The notes: a model not told the origin generated them from the letters alone. Shown: positions 26,441 through 35,961, counted from the first letter of the stretch. The stretch is 64,000 nucleotides of DNA from Terriglobales bacterium (GCA_035567895.1 DATMPC010000085.1:124001-188000); one strand, 5' to 3'. Translations and numbers: made by a program.

Positions 26441-27505
26441 CTATCCCACCAACGCTCGATCTCCAGAAAACCGCGACGGTGAGAAGGGGCGCAAGTCGAC
26501 TGGAGTTTTTCTTCCCTGAATTAGATCAGACATCAGAGCGGCGGTAATCGGAGCCAAAAGAATCCCATTTCGGAAATGTCCAGTAGCCACATAGGTTCCG
26601 GGCAGAGAACCAGCGCCGATGATCGGAAGTCCATCAGGAGACCCGGGTCGCAGGCCTGCCCAGGCCTCGATCATCTTTGCCTCTTTAATCCACGGCACCA
26701 GGTTCGAGGCCGCCTGATGAAGTTCTTGTATCGCTACCGGTTGTACAGTCTTGTCGAACCCGACTTCCTCTACCGTTGCACCAATCAGAATTCGACCGGT
26801 CTTCCGTGGAAGCAAATAAACTTCGCGTGCACGAATGACGTGCCGCAGTTCGCGGGCCGGCGGGATCACAGTCAGCATTTGTCCTTTTACGGGACGGGAC
26901 TGAGCTGAGGCACCGGCGATTTCACCTGCCCATGCTCCTGCGCAATTGACAAACGTGGCCGTCGAATATGGACCTGCGCTAGTTCGCAGCTCAAGATCGC
27001 GCGTTGTGGCAATGCTAACGCGCTCGACACGCGCCTCGTGATGAACCGTAACGCCCATGCTCTTTGCTGTCGCCAATGCGGCTTGCACAAGGAGGCGAGG
27101 ATCGACGGTTTGTTCTTGCAAGAAGCACGCACGTGGCAGATCGGCCAAGCTGGGCTCGAGGCTTCGCAGTTCAGCTGGAGAAAGCGGGGAGCCTGGTAAC
27201 TCATCGTGCTCTTGCGCGACGTAGATTGTGCCGCGATTCTCGAGTCCGACATTATGCCCGGAGCGAACTTCCAGCTCCTCGACGAATGCCGGATACATCG
27301 AGGCGCTCATTCGCGCCAGCGGTTTCAATCTGGGATCAGTTTCCGGATCGTCGGCCACGAGCATTCCTGCGGCTGCGCTGCTAGCCTCGCGGCCCGGCTC
27401 TCCCCGATCGAGAACCGCGACGGAGGCGCCTGCGCGTCTGAGTTCAATGGCGACAGAAAGACCTATGATTCCGGCGCCGGCGATGACTACATCGCAGGTG
27501 TGCAC
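26441..27505 (-). CDS. Glycine oxidase ThiO
   Basis: A 354-residue FAD-dependent oxidase of the DAO family. The dinucleotide-binding motif GAGIIGLS is at 10-17, with REASSAAAGML near 39-49 as in ThiO, and the C-terminal AWAGLRPGSPDGLPIIG and TGHFRNGILLAP blocks typical of glycine oxidases. It oxidises glycine to iminoacetate for the thiazole half of thiamine. No other thi genes are nearby, so another amine substrate is possible. It lies 53 bases behind the sortase on the same strand. Confidence 0.88.
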   Translation of the reverse strand: MHTCDVVIAGAGIIGLSVAIELRRAGASVAVLDRGEPGREASSAAAGMLVADDPETDPRLKPLARMSASMYPAFVEELEVRSGHNVGLENRGTIYVAQEHDELPGSPLSPAELRSLEPSLADLPRACFLQEQTVDPRLLVQAALATAKSMGVTVHHEARVERVSIATTRDLELRTSAGPYSTATFVNCAGAWAGEIAGASAQSRPVKGQMLTVIPPARELRHVIRAREVYLLPRKTGRILIGATVEEVGFDKTVQPVAIQELHQAASNLVPWIKEAKMIEAWAGLRPGSPDGLPIIGAGSLPGTYVATGHFRNGILLAPITAALMSDLIQGRKTPVDLRPFSPSRFSGDRALVG

Positions 27506-27558
27506 AAGACGATTTTAGCCTTTGACCTGCGCTAGTAGCTTACGAGCGAAAGAGGGAA

Positions 27559-28272
27559 TTACGAGTGTCGGTGCGACGGCGGCGTCACTTGCGCTCGTTC
27601 CGGGGAAGTCTTTGCAGTATCCACAAGTTTTGAGAACACGACGAGCCTCTTCGGGGCTGGCCCAATGTAGTAAATCGGGTAACAGGTGATCAGAGTGAGG
27701 CGAGTGTCCGATGTCTTCTTCAGCACTGAGAGATCGTTGGGCGTTACGATCTTTTTTCCTGTTACTTGGAAAGTGTAGGCGTGACCGTCGCGGCGAACCT
27801 GGATCTCGTCGCCGTTCTTGAGTTCATAGATGTTTCGAAAGAACGTGTCGCGGTGCGCCGAGATGACGGAGTTGCCGGCCTCGCCGGGAACTGGAGTGCC
27901 TTTGACATGCCCTGGGCCGAGACGCAAGGCCTTGTGGCTGGTGCCTTCGACCACGATCACGTCCAGATCGATCTTAGGTATGGAAACTCGAGTCAGTCCG
28001 TCGTTCTTCGAAACCGGTGTACTCAACGTCACAAGAGACGAACTCTGTTGCTCTTGCCACTGCTGGTGCAACGCCCGTTGCTCGTTGTACATGGCAGCGT
28101 ACTCAGTACCTACATAGCCCAACAGAACGGCGCCCACAACAATCAGAATCGCCGAAATCTTGCGCTTCGAGATCGATCGCAAGCGTTTCCACATTTCAAG
28201 TGGCGCAACCTCCTGAGCAACACTGCGGGCATTATTTTGGTTCTCGTTCTGCATGGACCAGGAATGGCTCAT
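27559..28272 (-). CDS. Sortase (class D-like)
   Basis: A 237-residue membrane-anchored transpeptidase. A cytoplasmic head is followed by one helix (about 39-57), then the sortase barrel with IPKIDLDVIVVEG near 98-110. The catalytic triad is His140 (SAHRDTFF), Cys197 (TLITCYP) and Arg209 (APKRLVV). The TLITCYP phrase is the family signature. It would cleave LPxTG-like signals and transfer the protein to an amine nucleophile. The gene directly upstream encodes a protein with such a signal. Sortases are mainly known from monoderms; this organism appears diderm. ATG codons at residues 7 and 27 are possible alternative starts. Confidence 0.92.
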   Translation of the reverse strand: MSHSWSMQNENQNNARSVAQEVAPLEMWKRLRSISKRKISAILIVVGAVLLGYVGTEYAAMYNEQRALHQQWQEQQSSSLVTLSTPVSKNDGLTRVSIPKIDLDVIVVEGTSHKALRLGPGHVKGTPVPGEAGNSVISAHRDTFFRNIYELKNGDEIQVRRDGHAYTFQVTGKKIVTPNDLSVLKKTSDTRLTLITCYPIYYIGPAPKRLVVFSKLVDTAKTSPERAQVTPPSHRHS

Positions 28273-28306
28273 TGGTTGGATGCGAAGTCTGAATTGCGGG
28301 AAGGCT

Positions 28307-28657
28307 CTACTTGTGAGCCGGACGCGTCCGCAGTGCCGATATCAACCCACCCACAAAGACTCCGAAGCCAATCACGGAGAGGAGCGGGAGAGAGCTGCCG
28401 GCTACTGGCAAGTTGAAAGATGAGTTTGCCAAATCAGAGCTGGGTGCTGGTGAGAGCGCCGTTGGCTCGGGCTGTGTGGCGGATTGCGTTTCAACAGTGT
28501 TCGCGGCAGTAGTGCTTTGTCCGGAGTTGTCCGCTGATCTTGAAATTGCAGTGTGACTCGCTGCCGGGAGACCAAGTGACCAAGCACGGTAGTGGATGGC
28601 GATGGGAGTAGCGATCGCCAGCAATATAAGAATTACGAAGGTCCGGACGTTCTTCAT
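28307..28657 (-). CDS. Sortase substrate with LPVAG sorting signal
   Basis: A 116-residue secreted protein. A signal peptide (1-25) is followed by about 55 residues rich in Ser, Thr, Ala, Gln and Pro without a folded domain. The C-terminal sorting signal is LPVAG at 83-87, then a hydrophobic helix (about 90-107) and the basic tail RTRPAHK. It ends 34 bases before the sortase gene on the same strand, a classic dedicated sortase-substrate pair. The mature protein would be a short flexible linker-like peptide fixed to the envelope. Its role is unknown. Confidence 0.75.
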   Translation of the reverse strand: MKNVRTFVILILLAIATPIAIHYRAWSLGLPAASHTAISRSADNSGQSTTAANTVETQSATQPEPTALSPAPSSDLANSSFNLPVAGSSLPLLSVIGFGVFVGGLISALRTRPAHK

Positions 28658-28957
28658 GGCGCAAGCTGTACGTACTACTTAGTTACTACTAATGAGAACT
28701 CCGATTCCCATTTTCGCCCGTTAGATTCCAAATCAATACTGCACCCATACCACCTCAACTGAGGCAGACAAAGCTCCCAAAATCAGCTATTTACTCTCTC
28801 AATACTATGATTGCAGGACCGAGTACCGCACTCCGCCCTGCTTATCCCTGTGCAATTTCCTAGCCCAAGTTGCGCAGGGATGAAATTCGGTTATTTGGAT
28901 GGCGGAATTAGGCGGAGTCTTGCGATTGTCTCTGAAGCAGAGTCTCTCAATCAGCAC
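28658..28957. other. Upstream region of the sortase locus
   Basis: 300 bases without a gene. It contains the perfect palindrome CCTCAACTGAGG at 28753-28764, a candidate regulator site about 95-110 bases before the substrate gene. Repeated ACTACT/TTACTACTA words lie just before the start. No riboswitch fold I recognise. Confidence 0.35.
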
Positions 28958-29647
28958 TCACTTCGAGACTTTGGTTGGCAAAGTTGCGTCCTGTGCAGCG
29001 GCAAGCTGAGTAGCATCGATCACGAGAGGCGAGTGATCATAGAAATTGACTGTCGCTTGTAGCGACTTTCTCTTATCCCAATCTTCACGCGATATGGGAA
29101 AACTGAAGATTACTACTCCTTGCTGATTGGCATTCGCCGCGATAATCGACTCTGACTGTAGCGGCTTTGCCCCGGGAATGCCGAGTTGAGGATAGGCCTG
29201 TACGATGCGTTCATAATCAGACGCTGGTGCGGCGCTGTCGTTGAACTCTCCTTTTTCTGCTACGAGCTTGCCTTCAACGCCTTTGATGTACATCGGCTTA
29301 CCGATCGCGTTCTTCACGTTGAGAGCGATGTTCACGAGGATTGAGTCGCGCTTCTCGATGTTTTGATCTAGCGTGCCCTCCTGCCCGGGTGCGATGGACC
29401 CTTTGGACTCGATGTGTAACGGAAGTGCCACGACACGAGTCGCTGAGCCGTTCGAGGTTGGCGGCTTCCGGGAAGAGAGGAGATAGACGCCGAGGATCGC
29501 GCCTAGTACAGCCGCTGCGACGAGAACTGGCACGATGGGAGGCAGGCTCCAGCGGGGGCTATCGAGCTCTTCGCTCATCGGCACGTGCCCGGCGTCAAAG
29601 CGCGGCGCTTCGGTCTTCTTCATTTCTGGACCAGTTGGGCTCGACAT
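28958..29647 (-). CDS. Membrane-anchored hypothetical protein
   Basis: A 229-residue protein with a 35-residue Pro-rich cytoplasmic head, one membrane helix (about 36-57) and an extracytoplasmic beta-rich domain (about 70-229). The domain contains a LNVKNAIGKPMYIKGVEGKL segment near 108-127 and a FSFPISREDWDKRKSLQATVNFYD segment near 180-203, resembling an immunoglobulin-like fold of the kind that follows redox or lipoprotein anchors. I do not recognise the family. It lies behind polX on the same strand, and may be co-transcribed. Confidence 0.65.
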   Translation of the reverse strand: MSSPTGPEMKKTEAPRFDAGHVPMSEELDSPRWSLPPIVPVLVAAAVLGAILGVYLLSSRKPPTSNGSATRVVALPLHIESKGSIAPGQEGTLDQNIEKRDSILVNIALNVKNAIGKPMYIKGVEGKLVAEKGEFNDSAAPASDYERIVQAYPQLGIPGAKPLQSESIIAANANQQGVVIFSFPISREDWDKRKSLQATVNFYDHSPLVIDATQLAAAQDATLPTKVSK

Positions 29648-29695
29648 GATTCCTCCTTCAGCAGCAGCTCTGATTCTAAGATGCCGATTCTGGCA

Positions 29696-31450
29696 TCAGG
29701 CGACTGCTGTTTGTGAATGCCGTCTCATCGCTGCGGCAAATTGACTAACAGCAAGAGTGTTCAGCACATCCGCCGCTGTAAGCCACGCGCGCCGGGCTTG
29801 CACGACCCCGAACCGCATCTTTTCCAGATGTGATGTATGGTGCGAATCAGTATTGATCACGATCTTTACCCCACGCTCTTTCGTCATTTTCAAATGACGA
29901 TCCGAGAGGTCGAGGCGATCAGGATACGCATTGAGTTCCATTGCGACGTTGTGTGTAGCCGCAGCCTTTAAGATCGCGTCGAAGTCGAAGTCGTATCCCT
30001 CGCGCCGCAATAGGATACGCCCAGTGGGGTGGCCGAGAATGGAAATATGTCCGCTGGTAATAGCGCACAGCAGGCGATCGGTCATCTGCTGTGGCTCCTG
30101 CTGAAAATGGGAGTGGACGCTGGCGATCACAAGATCCATCTCATCCAGCACGTCACCGGAAAGATCGAGTTCGCCGTCCGCGAGAATGTCCACTTCGATC
30201 CCAGCAAATATCTTGATGCCTTCGCTATGTTTGTCTGCCTCGCGAATCTTGCGGATGTGCTCTATCGCCCGCTTATCGTCCAGTCCGTTGGCAAACGCGA
30301 GGTTCTTTGAGTGGTCGGTGATGGCCATATATTCGTAGCCGCGCTCACGGGCTGCGCCGGCCATTTCCTCGATCGTGCAGCGACCATCAGTCTCGACCGT
30401 GTGCATGTGCACATCGCCACGAATATCACTCAGCTCGATCAGTCGTGGAAGCAGATGCTTTTCTGCTGCCTCAATCTCGCCTTGGTTCTCGCGAAGCTCG
30501 GGAGGAATGTAGTCGAGTTTCAGCGCGGCATAAACTTCCTCTTCGGTCGCGCTGGCGACATGAGTTCCGTCGTCGACGCGCGTGAGCGCATATTCGCTCA
30601 GCGTGTAACCCATCCTCAATGCGCGCTGACGAAGCGAAACATTGTGAGTCTTTGATCCGGTGAAGTATTGCAGCGCAGCCCCGAAGGACTCAGGCTTCAG
30701 CGTGCGAACGTCCACTTGCATCCCGCCGCGCAGCCTGAAACTAACCTTGTTGCCGCCTCGGGCAAGCACCTCGTTGATGCCGGGAAATGTGAGAATTCGA
30801 TCGAGTAGCGGTTCCAGACGATCGTCGGCACAACACGGACCAGTGATGAGGATGTCGAGATCTCCGACAGTGTCGCGTCCGCGGCGCAGGGAGCCAGCCG
30901 CGGTGATCTTCTCGACGCCGGGCATTTCAGCGAGAAACTGTTTGATCTTCTCCGCAGTGCGCTCAGCCGCATCGAGCAAGAAGCGTCCGGAGATGCGACG
31001 ATACTCTTCGATTCCTCGCAGGATCTTCTGCTCGTGCTTCTCTCCCATGCGCGGAAGCTCGCGGATCTTTCCTTCACGCGCCAGCTTCTCCACGCCTTCG
31101 ATATCGCACACCTGATATGCATCCCAAATCAGCGCGATGGTCTTTGGGCCGAGGCCCTGAATCTTCAGGAGTTCCAACATGGAAGGGCGATACTTTTGAA
31201 GTAGCTCAGCATGGAGGGGGAAATTACCCTCCTTCAGAAGTTGCTGAATGTTTCCGGCCATGCTTTTGCCTATTCCGGGAATTTCAAGCAGCTTCTTCGT
31301 GTCAGCAGCGATATCCGCGATTCGGGTTGGGAGTCCTTCAACAGCTTCAGCGGCCCGTCGATAAGAGCGAATGCGGAATGGGTCGTCGCCACGAACTTCC
31401 ATCAGGTCGGCGGTTTCATTAAAGACGGCTGCGATGTTACGGTTCTCCAT
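29696..31450 (-). CDS. DNA polymerase/3'-5' exonuclease PolX
   Basis: A 584-residue two-domain repair enzyme. Residues 1-320 are a family X polymerase: helix-hairpin-helix LLEIPGIGKSMAGNI near 52-66 and LLKIQGLGPKTI near 91-102, and the nucleotidyl-transfer motif GSLRRGRDTVGDLDILI with its Asp pair. Residues about 340-570 are a PHP phosphoesterase: DVHMHTVETDG, AITDHS, SVHSHF, NTDSHH metal ligands, giving 3'-5' exonuclease activity. The ATG at 31450 is preferred over one 17 codons upstream because MENRNIAAVFNETADLMEV is the usual PolX N-terminus. It acts in base excision repair. Confidence 0.93.
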   Translation of the reverse strand: MENRNIAAVFNETADLMEVRGDDPFRIRSYRRAAEAVEGLPTRIADIAADTKKLLEIPGIGKSMAGNIQQLLKEGNFPLHAELLQKYRPSMLELLKIQGLGPKTIALIWDAYQVCDIEGVEKLAREGKIRELPRMGEKHEQKILRGIEEYRRISGRFLLDAAERTAEKIKQFLAEMPGVEKITAAGSLRRGRDTVGDLDILITGPCCADDRLEPLLDRILTFPGINEVLARGGNKVSFRLRGGMQVDVRTLKPESFGAALQYFTGSKTHNVSLRQRALRMGYTLSEYALTRVDDGTHVASATEEEVYAALKLDYIPPELRENQGEIEAAEKHLLPRLIELSDIRGDVHMHTVETDGRCTIEEMAGAARERGYEYMAITDHSKNLAFANGLDDKRAIEHIRKIREADKHSEGIKIFAGIEVDILADGELDLSGDVLDEMDLVIASVHSHFQQEPQQMTDRLLCAITSGHISILGHPTGRILLRREGYDFDFDAILKAAATHNVAMELNAYPDRLDLSDRHLKMTKERGVKIVINTDSHHTSHLEKMRFGVVQARRAWLTAADVLNTLAVSQFAAAMRRHSQTAVA

Positions 31451-31498
31451 AGTGTGCGTCGGTAATTCTAAATTCCTATGCCTCGCGATGCCTGGGAA

Positions 31499-31525
31499 CA
31501 AAAAACCCAGCCGATTGGCTGGGTT
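31499..31525 (-). terminator. Terminator after the cold-shock gene
   Basis: On the minus strand AACCCAGCC, loop AATC and GGCTGGGTT form a perfect 9-bp stem (31525-31504), followed by a run of T residues (31505-31500). It lies between csp and polX and would separate their transcripts. Confidence 0.92.
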
Positions 31526-31546
31526 CTGGATAAATTCTCGATCTCA

Positions 31547-31762
31547 CTAGGACAGCTTGGTCACGTTGTCGGCTTGAGGACCTTTTTGGCCCTGCACGAT
31601 CTCAAACTCCACCTGATCGCCTTCCTGAAGGCTCTTGTAGCCTTCAGACTTTACAGCGCTGTAGTGGACAAACACGTCTGGTCCACTTTCCTGACCGATG
31701 AATCCAAAACCCTTAGCGTTGTTAAACCACTTTACAGTGCCTTTAATTCGCGTCACTTGCAT
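31547..31762 (-). CDS. Cold-shock protein (CspA family)
   Basis: A 71-residue single cold-shock domain, an RNA/DNA chaperone that melts mRNA secondary structure. RNP1 (KGFGFI) and RNP2 (VFVHYSAV) are complete. ATG 31762, preceded by AAAAGGT, is chosen over an upstream in-frame ATG because it gives the standard length. About 250 bases of leader precede it, which fits long, structured csp leaders, although no cold-box could be assigned. A strong terminator follows. Confidence 0.95.
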   Translation of the reverse strand: MQVTRIKGTVKWFNNAKGFGFIGQESGPDVFVHYSAVKSEGYKSLQEGDQVEFEIVQGQKGPQADNVTKLS

Positions 31763-32018
31763 ACCTTTTCTGAGTTTCCTTCTGGGCCGAACAGCTAGGA
31801 GCCGGGACCCGAGCTTCCAGACCACCCTTGGGGACTGCACGGAGACTTACTTCACACGCCCGAAAGCGAGCTTGGAGAACGGCGCGAGGGGTAATTCTTG
31901 GGGTCCTAGTGAGGTTACTGGTTAGTGAAAATTATGCAGAAAATTAACTATGTTGTCAAAGTAGTAATCGCGTTTAGAGCACTCAAAAAGAGCTGACAGA
32001 GAGGTTGAGGAGTACTAC
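31763..32018. other. Leader or promoter region of the cold-shock gene
   Basis: 256 bases between csp and the NUDIX gene, both on the minus strand. The segment 31918-31990 is A/T-rich and is the likely promoter zone. No other gene is visible. Confidence 0.35.
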
Positions 32019-32651
32019 TTAATACGTTGAATCCAGCCAAAATAACGACGTCAACGTTTTCGCGTCACTAATAGTCCCGCTATGCGCCATCTTCAGCGCA
32101 GCAGGCAGAGGAAAGAACCTGGTCTGGATGCGCTCGTCGTCTTCCAGCTGCGCTTCTCCCTGGGTGAGGCCAGTCGCCAGGAAGACCTCCATGGTCTCGT
32201 CGAGGATGCCTGGGCTAACGTAAAACTTGAGGACTCGCTTCCACCGTTTGGCTGTCATTCCAGTCTCTTCGCGCAGCTCACGTTTTGCGGCCGCCGCGGA
32301 CTTTTCTCCCGGATCGATGTGACCAGCTGGCAGCTCCCACAAATAGGCGTCGGCTGCGTAACGATATTGACGCTCGAGGAGCACGCGTGGCGGCTCCGAG
32401 GAGTCATCCAGAGCCAGCACAACCACAGAGCCGTGATGGCGAATAATCTCGCGCAGGGCAACGACGCCTCCTGGTTCGCGAACTCGATCTACCACGACCG
32501 TGTAGACCTTGCCGCGATATGCAATCTTGCGCGACAGAATCTTTGCGTGCTTTGGCTTAGGAAAGTGCGGGACTTTGCTCTTTGCGTGCGTGCGACCTTT
32601 GGGCATGAAGCGATAGGTTAACATTCTGTCGCGACTCAACTTTTTCCCCAT
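32019..32651 (-). CDS. NUDIX hydrolase (ADP-ribose pyrophosphatase-like)
   Basis: A 210-residue NUDIX enzyme resembling ADP-ribose pyrophosphatases. A swapped N-terminal beta-sheet domain precedes the catalytic domain. LWELPAGHIDPGE leads into the Nudix box with RELREETGM. The YVSPGILDETMEVFLATGL stretch afterwards is typical of the ADPRase subgroup. ATG 32651 is preferred because GAGGG stands nine bases upstream; ATG 32606 is an alternative. The divergent DUF2520 gene begins only four bases away, so the two promoters must overlap the opposite genes. Likely role: clearing ADP-ribose. Confidence 0.88.
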   Translation of the reverse strand: MGKKLSRDRMLTYRFMPKGRTHAKSKVPHFPKPKHAKILSRKIAYRGKVYTVVVDRVREPGGVVALREIIRHHGSVVVLALDDSSEPPRVLLERQYRYAADAYLWELPAGHIDPGEKSAAAAKRELREETGMTAKRWKRVLKFYVSPGILDETMEVFLATGLTQGEAQLEDDERIQTRFFPLPAALKMAHSGTISDAKTLTSLFWLDSTY

Positions 32652-32654
32652 CGC

Positions 32655-33521
32655 ATGACACCCTCGAAAAGCAAGCGGTCCATCGATACCACGATCATCG
32701 GCGCCGGAACTTTGGCAACAGCCTTGGCTGTGGCATTGCGGAGCAGCGGGCATCGTGTAGTCGAGATCGTCTCTCGAAACAATGCACAATCAATTTCGCG
32801 TGCGCGCAAGCTCGCGAAGCGGGTAAGCGCACGTGTGATCACTCTCCGCGACGCTCAATTCGCTACCAAAGCCACTTGGGTATGCGTACCCGATGATGCC
32901 ATTCTTGACGTCGCCAGCCAGATCGCGACGCGTGGCGATTGGACGCGTAAGATCGCGATTCATTGCAGCGGTGCGCTCGGGTCCGAGGCGCTCGCTCCGC
33001 TCAAGACGGCCGGCGCCAGCATTGCTTCGGCGCATCCCCTGATGACGTTCGTGCGCAGTTCCAAACCGGAATTGGAGGGAGTGCCGTTTGCGCTGGAAGG
33101 CGATCACAACGCGCTTGCTACCGTGAGCGTGATTGTGCGGAGCCTTGGAGGAAAGCCGTTTCGCATTCCGTCGGAACTGAAGCCCGCTTACCACCTGTTC
33201 GGATTTTTCTCCTCTCCGGCGCTAGTGGCATTGATAGCTGCTGCTCAGCAAGTAGGAGAACTCGCAGGGTTCGATCGACGCAAATCGCGTCAGTTGATGG
33301 GGCCAATCGTTCGCCAGACCATCGACAACTGCCTTGTGAGTACTCCTCAGCATGCATTTAGCGGCCCACTGCGGCGCGGAGACATTGCAACGCTCCGCAA
33401 GCATCTTGAGGTTCTAAAAGGGCGACCGGAACTTCTGACGCTCTATAAATCGTTGGCCAGCATTGCGCTCCAATACCTGCCAGTCACCAATGCCGACGCC
33501 CTCAAGAAGCTGATTGGCTGA
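32655..33521 (+). CDS. DUF2520/Rossmann-like oxidoreductase-type protein
   Basis: A 288-residue protein with an N-terminal NAD(P)-type Rossmann domain (IIGAGTLATALAVAL, 14-28) and a C-terminal all-helical domain of the DUF2520 type (from about 155, with YHLFGFFSSPALVALI). The arrangement resembles ProC/F420-dependent NADP reductases. CSGALGSEALAPLK and SAHPLMTF in the middle are family-typical. The reaction is not established for the family. It is divergent from the NUDIX gene and convergent with the APC permease. Confidence 0.82.
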   Translation: MTPSKSKRSIDTTIIGAGTLATALAVALRSSGHRVVEIVSRNNAQSISRARKLAKRVSARVITLRDAQFATKATWVCVPDDAILDVASQIATRGDWTRKIAIHCSGALGSEALAPLKTAGASIASAHPLMTFVRSSKPELEGVPFALEGDHNALATVSVIVRSLGGKPFRIPSELKPAYHLFGFFSSPALVALIAAAQQVGELAGFDRRKSRQLMGPIVRQTIDNCLVSTPQHAFSGPLRRGDIATLRKHLEVLKGRPELLTLYKSLASIALQYLPVTNADALKKLIG

Positions 33522-33527
33522 TCTAAC

Positions 33528-35882
33528 CTACTTGGATCTTGGATTTGTCGGCGGTATCGAAACGGGATTCGAGAGAGGCTTGCCCGTCGGCCCAACTCGC
33601 GGAGGAGTCTTTCCCACCAGACCGTCTCCGCGCGTTCGGAGCTCCTTGAGAATCGATTGCCGGTCGCGCGAATAGTCGGCGGCGAGACGCGTCAGCGCCA
33701 GCGTAACGATGTCGTGATGATGCAACTCTTCCGTGCCCGACTGGCGCCGCGCGTCGAGCCAGAGACGATGGACGAGCATGACGTCTTCGGTTTTCAGATC
33801 GGGATTGTGTGGGCCAATGCGGAAGCTCTGTACTTCCGGACCGGGCTTCACCACCTGAAATACGAACTGGTGTTTTGGTAGAGGTGCCGCTTCCCAGGCC
33901 TGTCCCATGCGGAAAGCTTGTTCTTCCGACGTCATCTTGGTCGAGAGTCCTGCGACAACGCGCGCGGCAACCAGCGAATTCGCAGTCTGGACGATCGCCG
34001 AAAAGACGTCACGCGCGGGCACGACCATCAGTGAAATATGCTTGCCGTAACTCTCGGCGATGCTCACACATTTTGTGAACAGCGTCTGTTCGTGGTCGCT
34101 GAAAATCTGTTCCGTTGAGAGATCGACTTCGCCACTGCCAGGTCCTGTAAGTCGCGCGGCCAATACGACAACATCGTGTTCTGTGGTGTCGGTGTTCTGC
34201 AACACCCAACGCAATTGCAAGAGCGTGTTGTAATCACGAACGGTGACGATCGTGGAATCCGTACGGATGCCCACAGCCTCGCGCTCGATTTTTTCTTCGT
34301 GAAGGAGCTGGAAGTGCTCCTTCATCTCCTTTTCCGCATGCTTGAACTTGCGCTTGTTTATGCGCTCGGAGATGGTGAAGATGACAAAGAACGCCGCCGC
34401 GAACATGATGCCGGTGATGGTTGCTATCTTTTTGGTCGCAAGGTTCACCAGGGCCGTGGTGAGCAGCACCATGAATACGGAAAGCAGGCCAAGCGGAATC
34501 TCACGTCCCGCGATCGTAATATTCGGCGGCACCTTCCAACCGCGTTCGCCTTTGTATTTGAAGCGCAGGACTAACATTGCGACGCTGTTGAAGGTGAAAC
34601 TCCAGATCACGCCGAATGCATAAGCCTCGCCCAGTACGTTTACATCGCCGCGACTTAAGAGAATCGTGATGATCTGCAGGCCGACGATCAAGTTCACGAT
34701 CCGATAGCTGGTTCCATATTTCTTCTGAGGTTTGCGGAACCAGTCGGTGAGGACGCCGTCTTCGGATACTCGATTCAATACGCCGTTTGATCCGATAATC
34801 GAGGTGTTGATCGCGCCCGAAAGAATCAGGAAGCCCACGACGACCACAAACGTGCGGAACAACAGCTTCAACAGGAGCGGACCGTTGAACCACATCACCA
34901 GTTCAGCCAGAAGGTTGTTCTCGTAACTCTGTACCGGCACGCTCTGGGGAATGATCATTACCGCGAGCAGCGTGCCGATTCCAGTGAACAGGAAGCTGTA
35001 AATCGCAACGATGATCGCCGCGCGCTTCAGGTTTTTCAGCTTGGGGTGAGCAATTTCGCGATTTACCTGCGCAAGGGTCTCTTCACCGCTCATAGCGAGC
35101 ACGGAGTGCCCGAATGCCATGAGGATTCCAAACAGTCCAAAGTTGGTGGCCAGGCTAGTGTGAGCAAGAAAGCCGAGTGAGGTTTCGTTGAAGTGAAGGT
35201 TCGACGGAGTCGGCAAGGGCGGGACTGACCAGCCAATCTTCATCAACGTAATTACACACCATCCCAACAGCAGCACTACCATGACGGTAGTGATCTGCAT
35301 AACGCGCAGAGCCTTGTCGCTCGATTCCTCGATACCCTTGATGTTCTCCCACCAGTAGTAAAGAGTCACAGCAAGGCAGATAACGACGGCGGTTCCATTC
35401 ACGTTGACGTGCGGCGTGCCGTGGAACATCGCGTGAAAGCCTGGACCGATCCAGCCGTGAGCATCAGCTTTACTGAAGAGTTCGTTGATCAGTCCGGCGA
35501 TGTATTGTCCGGCGGAGACACCGGAGATCGGTCCCGTGAGGATGTAGTCGAACATCAGCGCGGAGACGCTCAGCTTGGCCAGTGTTCCGCCCAGCGCTTC
35601 TTTCACCACGCGGTACACGCCGCCGCGCACGAACATCGAACAGCTCTCGACGTACACCGCGCGCACGGCGAAGGAGAACAACATCACGCCGAGAATGAAC
35701 CACGGTGCAGAGCGCCCAAAGGCGTCTTCGGCGATTCCTCCCACGTAGTATGCCGACGAACCGAGGTCGTTGAGGACAATCGCGGCCGCGCGCCAGAACG
35801 AAATGAACGTGAGCGCCACCGAGGAGGCGACTACGATTCGTACTCGATTGGAAGGCGGTAAGATCGGGGAACCAGAAGGCAT
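33528..35882 (-). CDS. APC-superfamily amino-acid permease with C-terminal soluble domain
   Basis: A 784-residue protein: about 12 membrane helices in residues 15-510, with the APC features GGVYRVVKEALGG near 84-96 and a long helix with SGEETLAQVNREIAHPKLKN. After residue 530 a cytoplasmic region of about 250 residues resembles universal-stress-like sensor domains (VVVLAARLTGPGSGEVD and TKCVSIAESYGKHISLMVVPARDV). It should import amino acids or related cations, possibly regulated by its C-terminal domain. Substrate is unknown. It is convergent with the DUF2520 gene. Confidence 0.85.
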   Translation of the reverse strand: MPSGSPILPPSNRVRIVVASSVALTFISFWRAAAIVLNDLGSSAYYVGGIAEDAFGRSAPWFILGVMLFSFAVRAVYVESCSMFVRGGVYRVVKEALGGTLAKLSVSALMFDYILTGPISGVSAGQYIAGLINELFSKADAHGWIGPGFHAMFHGTPHVNVNGTAVVICLAVTLYYWWENIKGIEESSDKALRVMQITTVMVVLLLGWCVITLMKIGWSVPPLPTPSNLHFNETSLGFLAHTSLATNFGLFGILMAFGHSVLAMSGEETLAQVNREIAHPKLKNLKRAAIIVAIYSFLFTGIGTLLAVMIIPQSVPVQSYENNLLAELVMWFNGPLLLKLLFRTFVVVVGFLILSGAINTSIIGSNGVLNRVSEDGVLTDWFRKPQKKYGTSYRIVNLIVGLQIITILLSRGDVNVLGEAYAFGVIWSFTFNSVAMLVLRFKYKGERGWKVPPNITIAGREIPLGLLSVFMVLLTTALVNLATKKIATITGIMFAAAFFVIFTISERINKRKFKHAEKEMKEHFQLLHEEKIEREAVGIRTDSTIVTVRDYNTLLQLRWVLQNTDTTEHDVVVLAARLTGPGSGEVDLSTEQIFSDHEQTLFTKCVSIAESYGKHISLMVVPARDVFSAIVQTANSLVAARVVAGLSTKMTSEEQAFRMGQAWEAAPLPKHQFVFQVVKPGPEVQSFRIGPHNPDLKTEDVMLVHRLWLDARRQSGTEELHHHDIVTLALTRLAADYSRDRQSILKELRTRGDGLVGKTPPRVGPTGKPLSNPVSIPPTNPRSK

Positions 35883-35961
35883 TCTTAGCAGACCGGCTGC
35901 CGGATTCGTCCCAGCGTCAGTGGGGAGAACTGACCGGGTTCAGTGGTTTGCGTGCTCAACT

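Noticed and set aside
28658-28957. Possible c-di-GMP riboswitch before the sortase locus
   Set aside because: A few purine-rich words resemble GEMM cores but the paired stems and conserved GGCAAACC-like blocks are absent.
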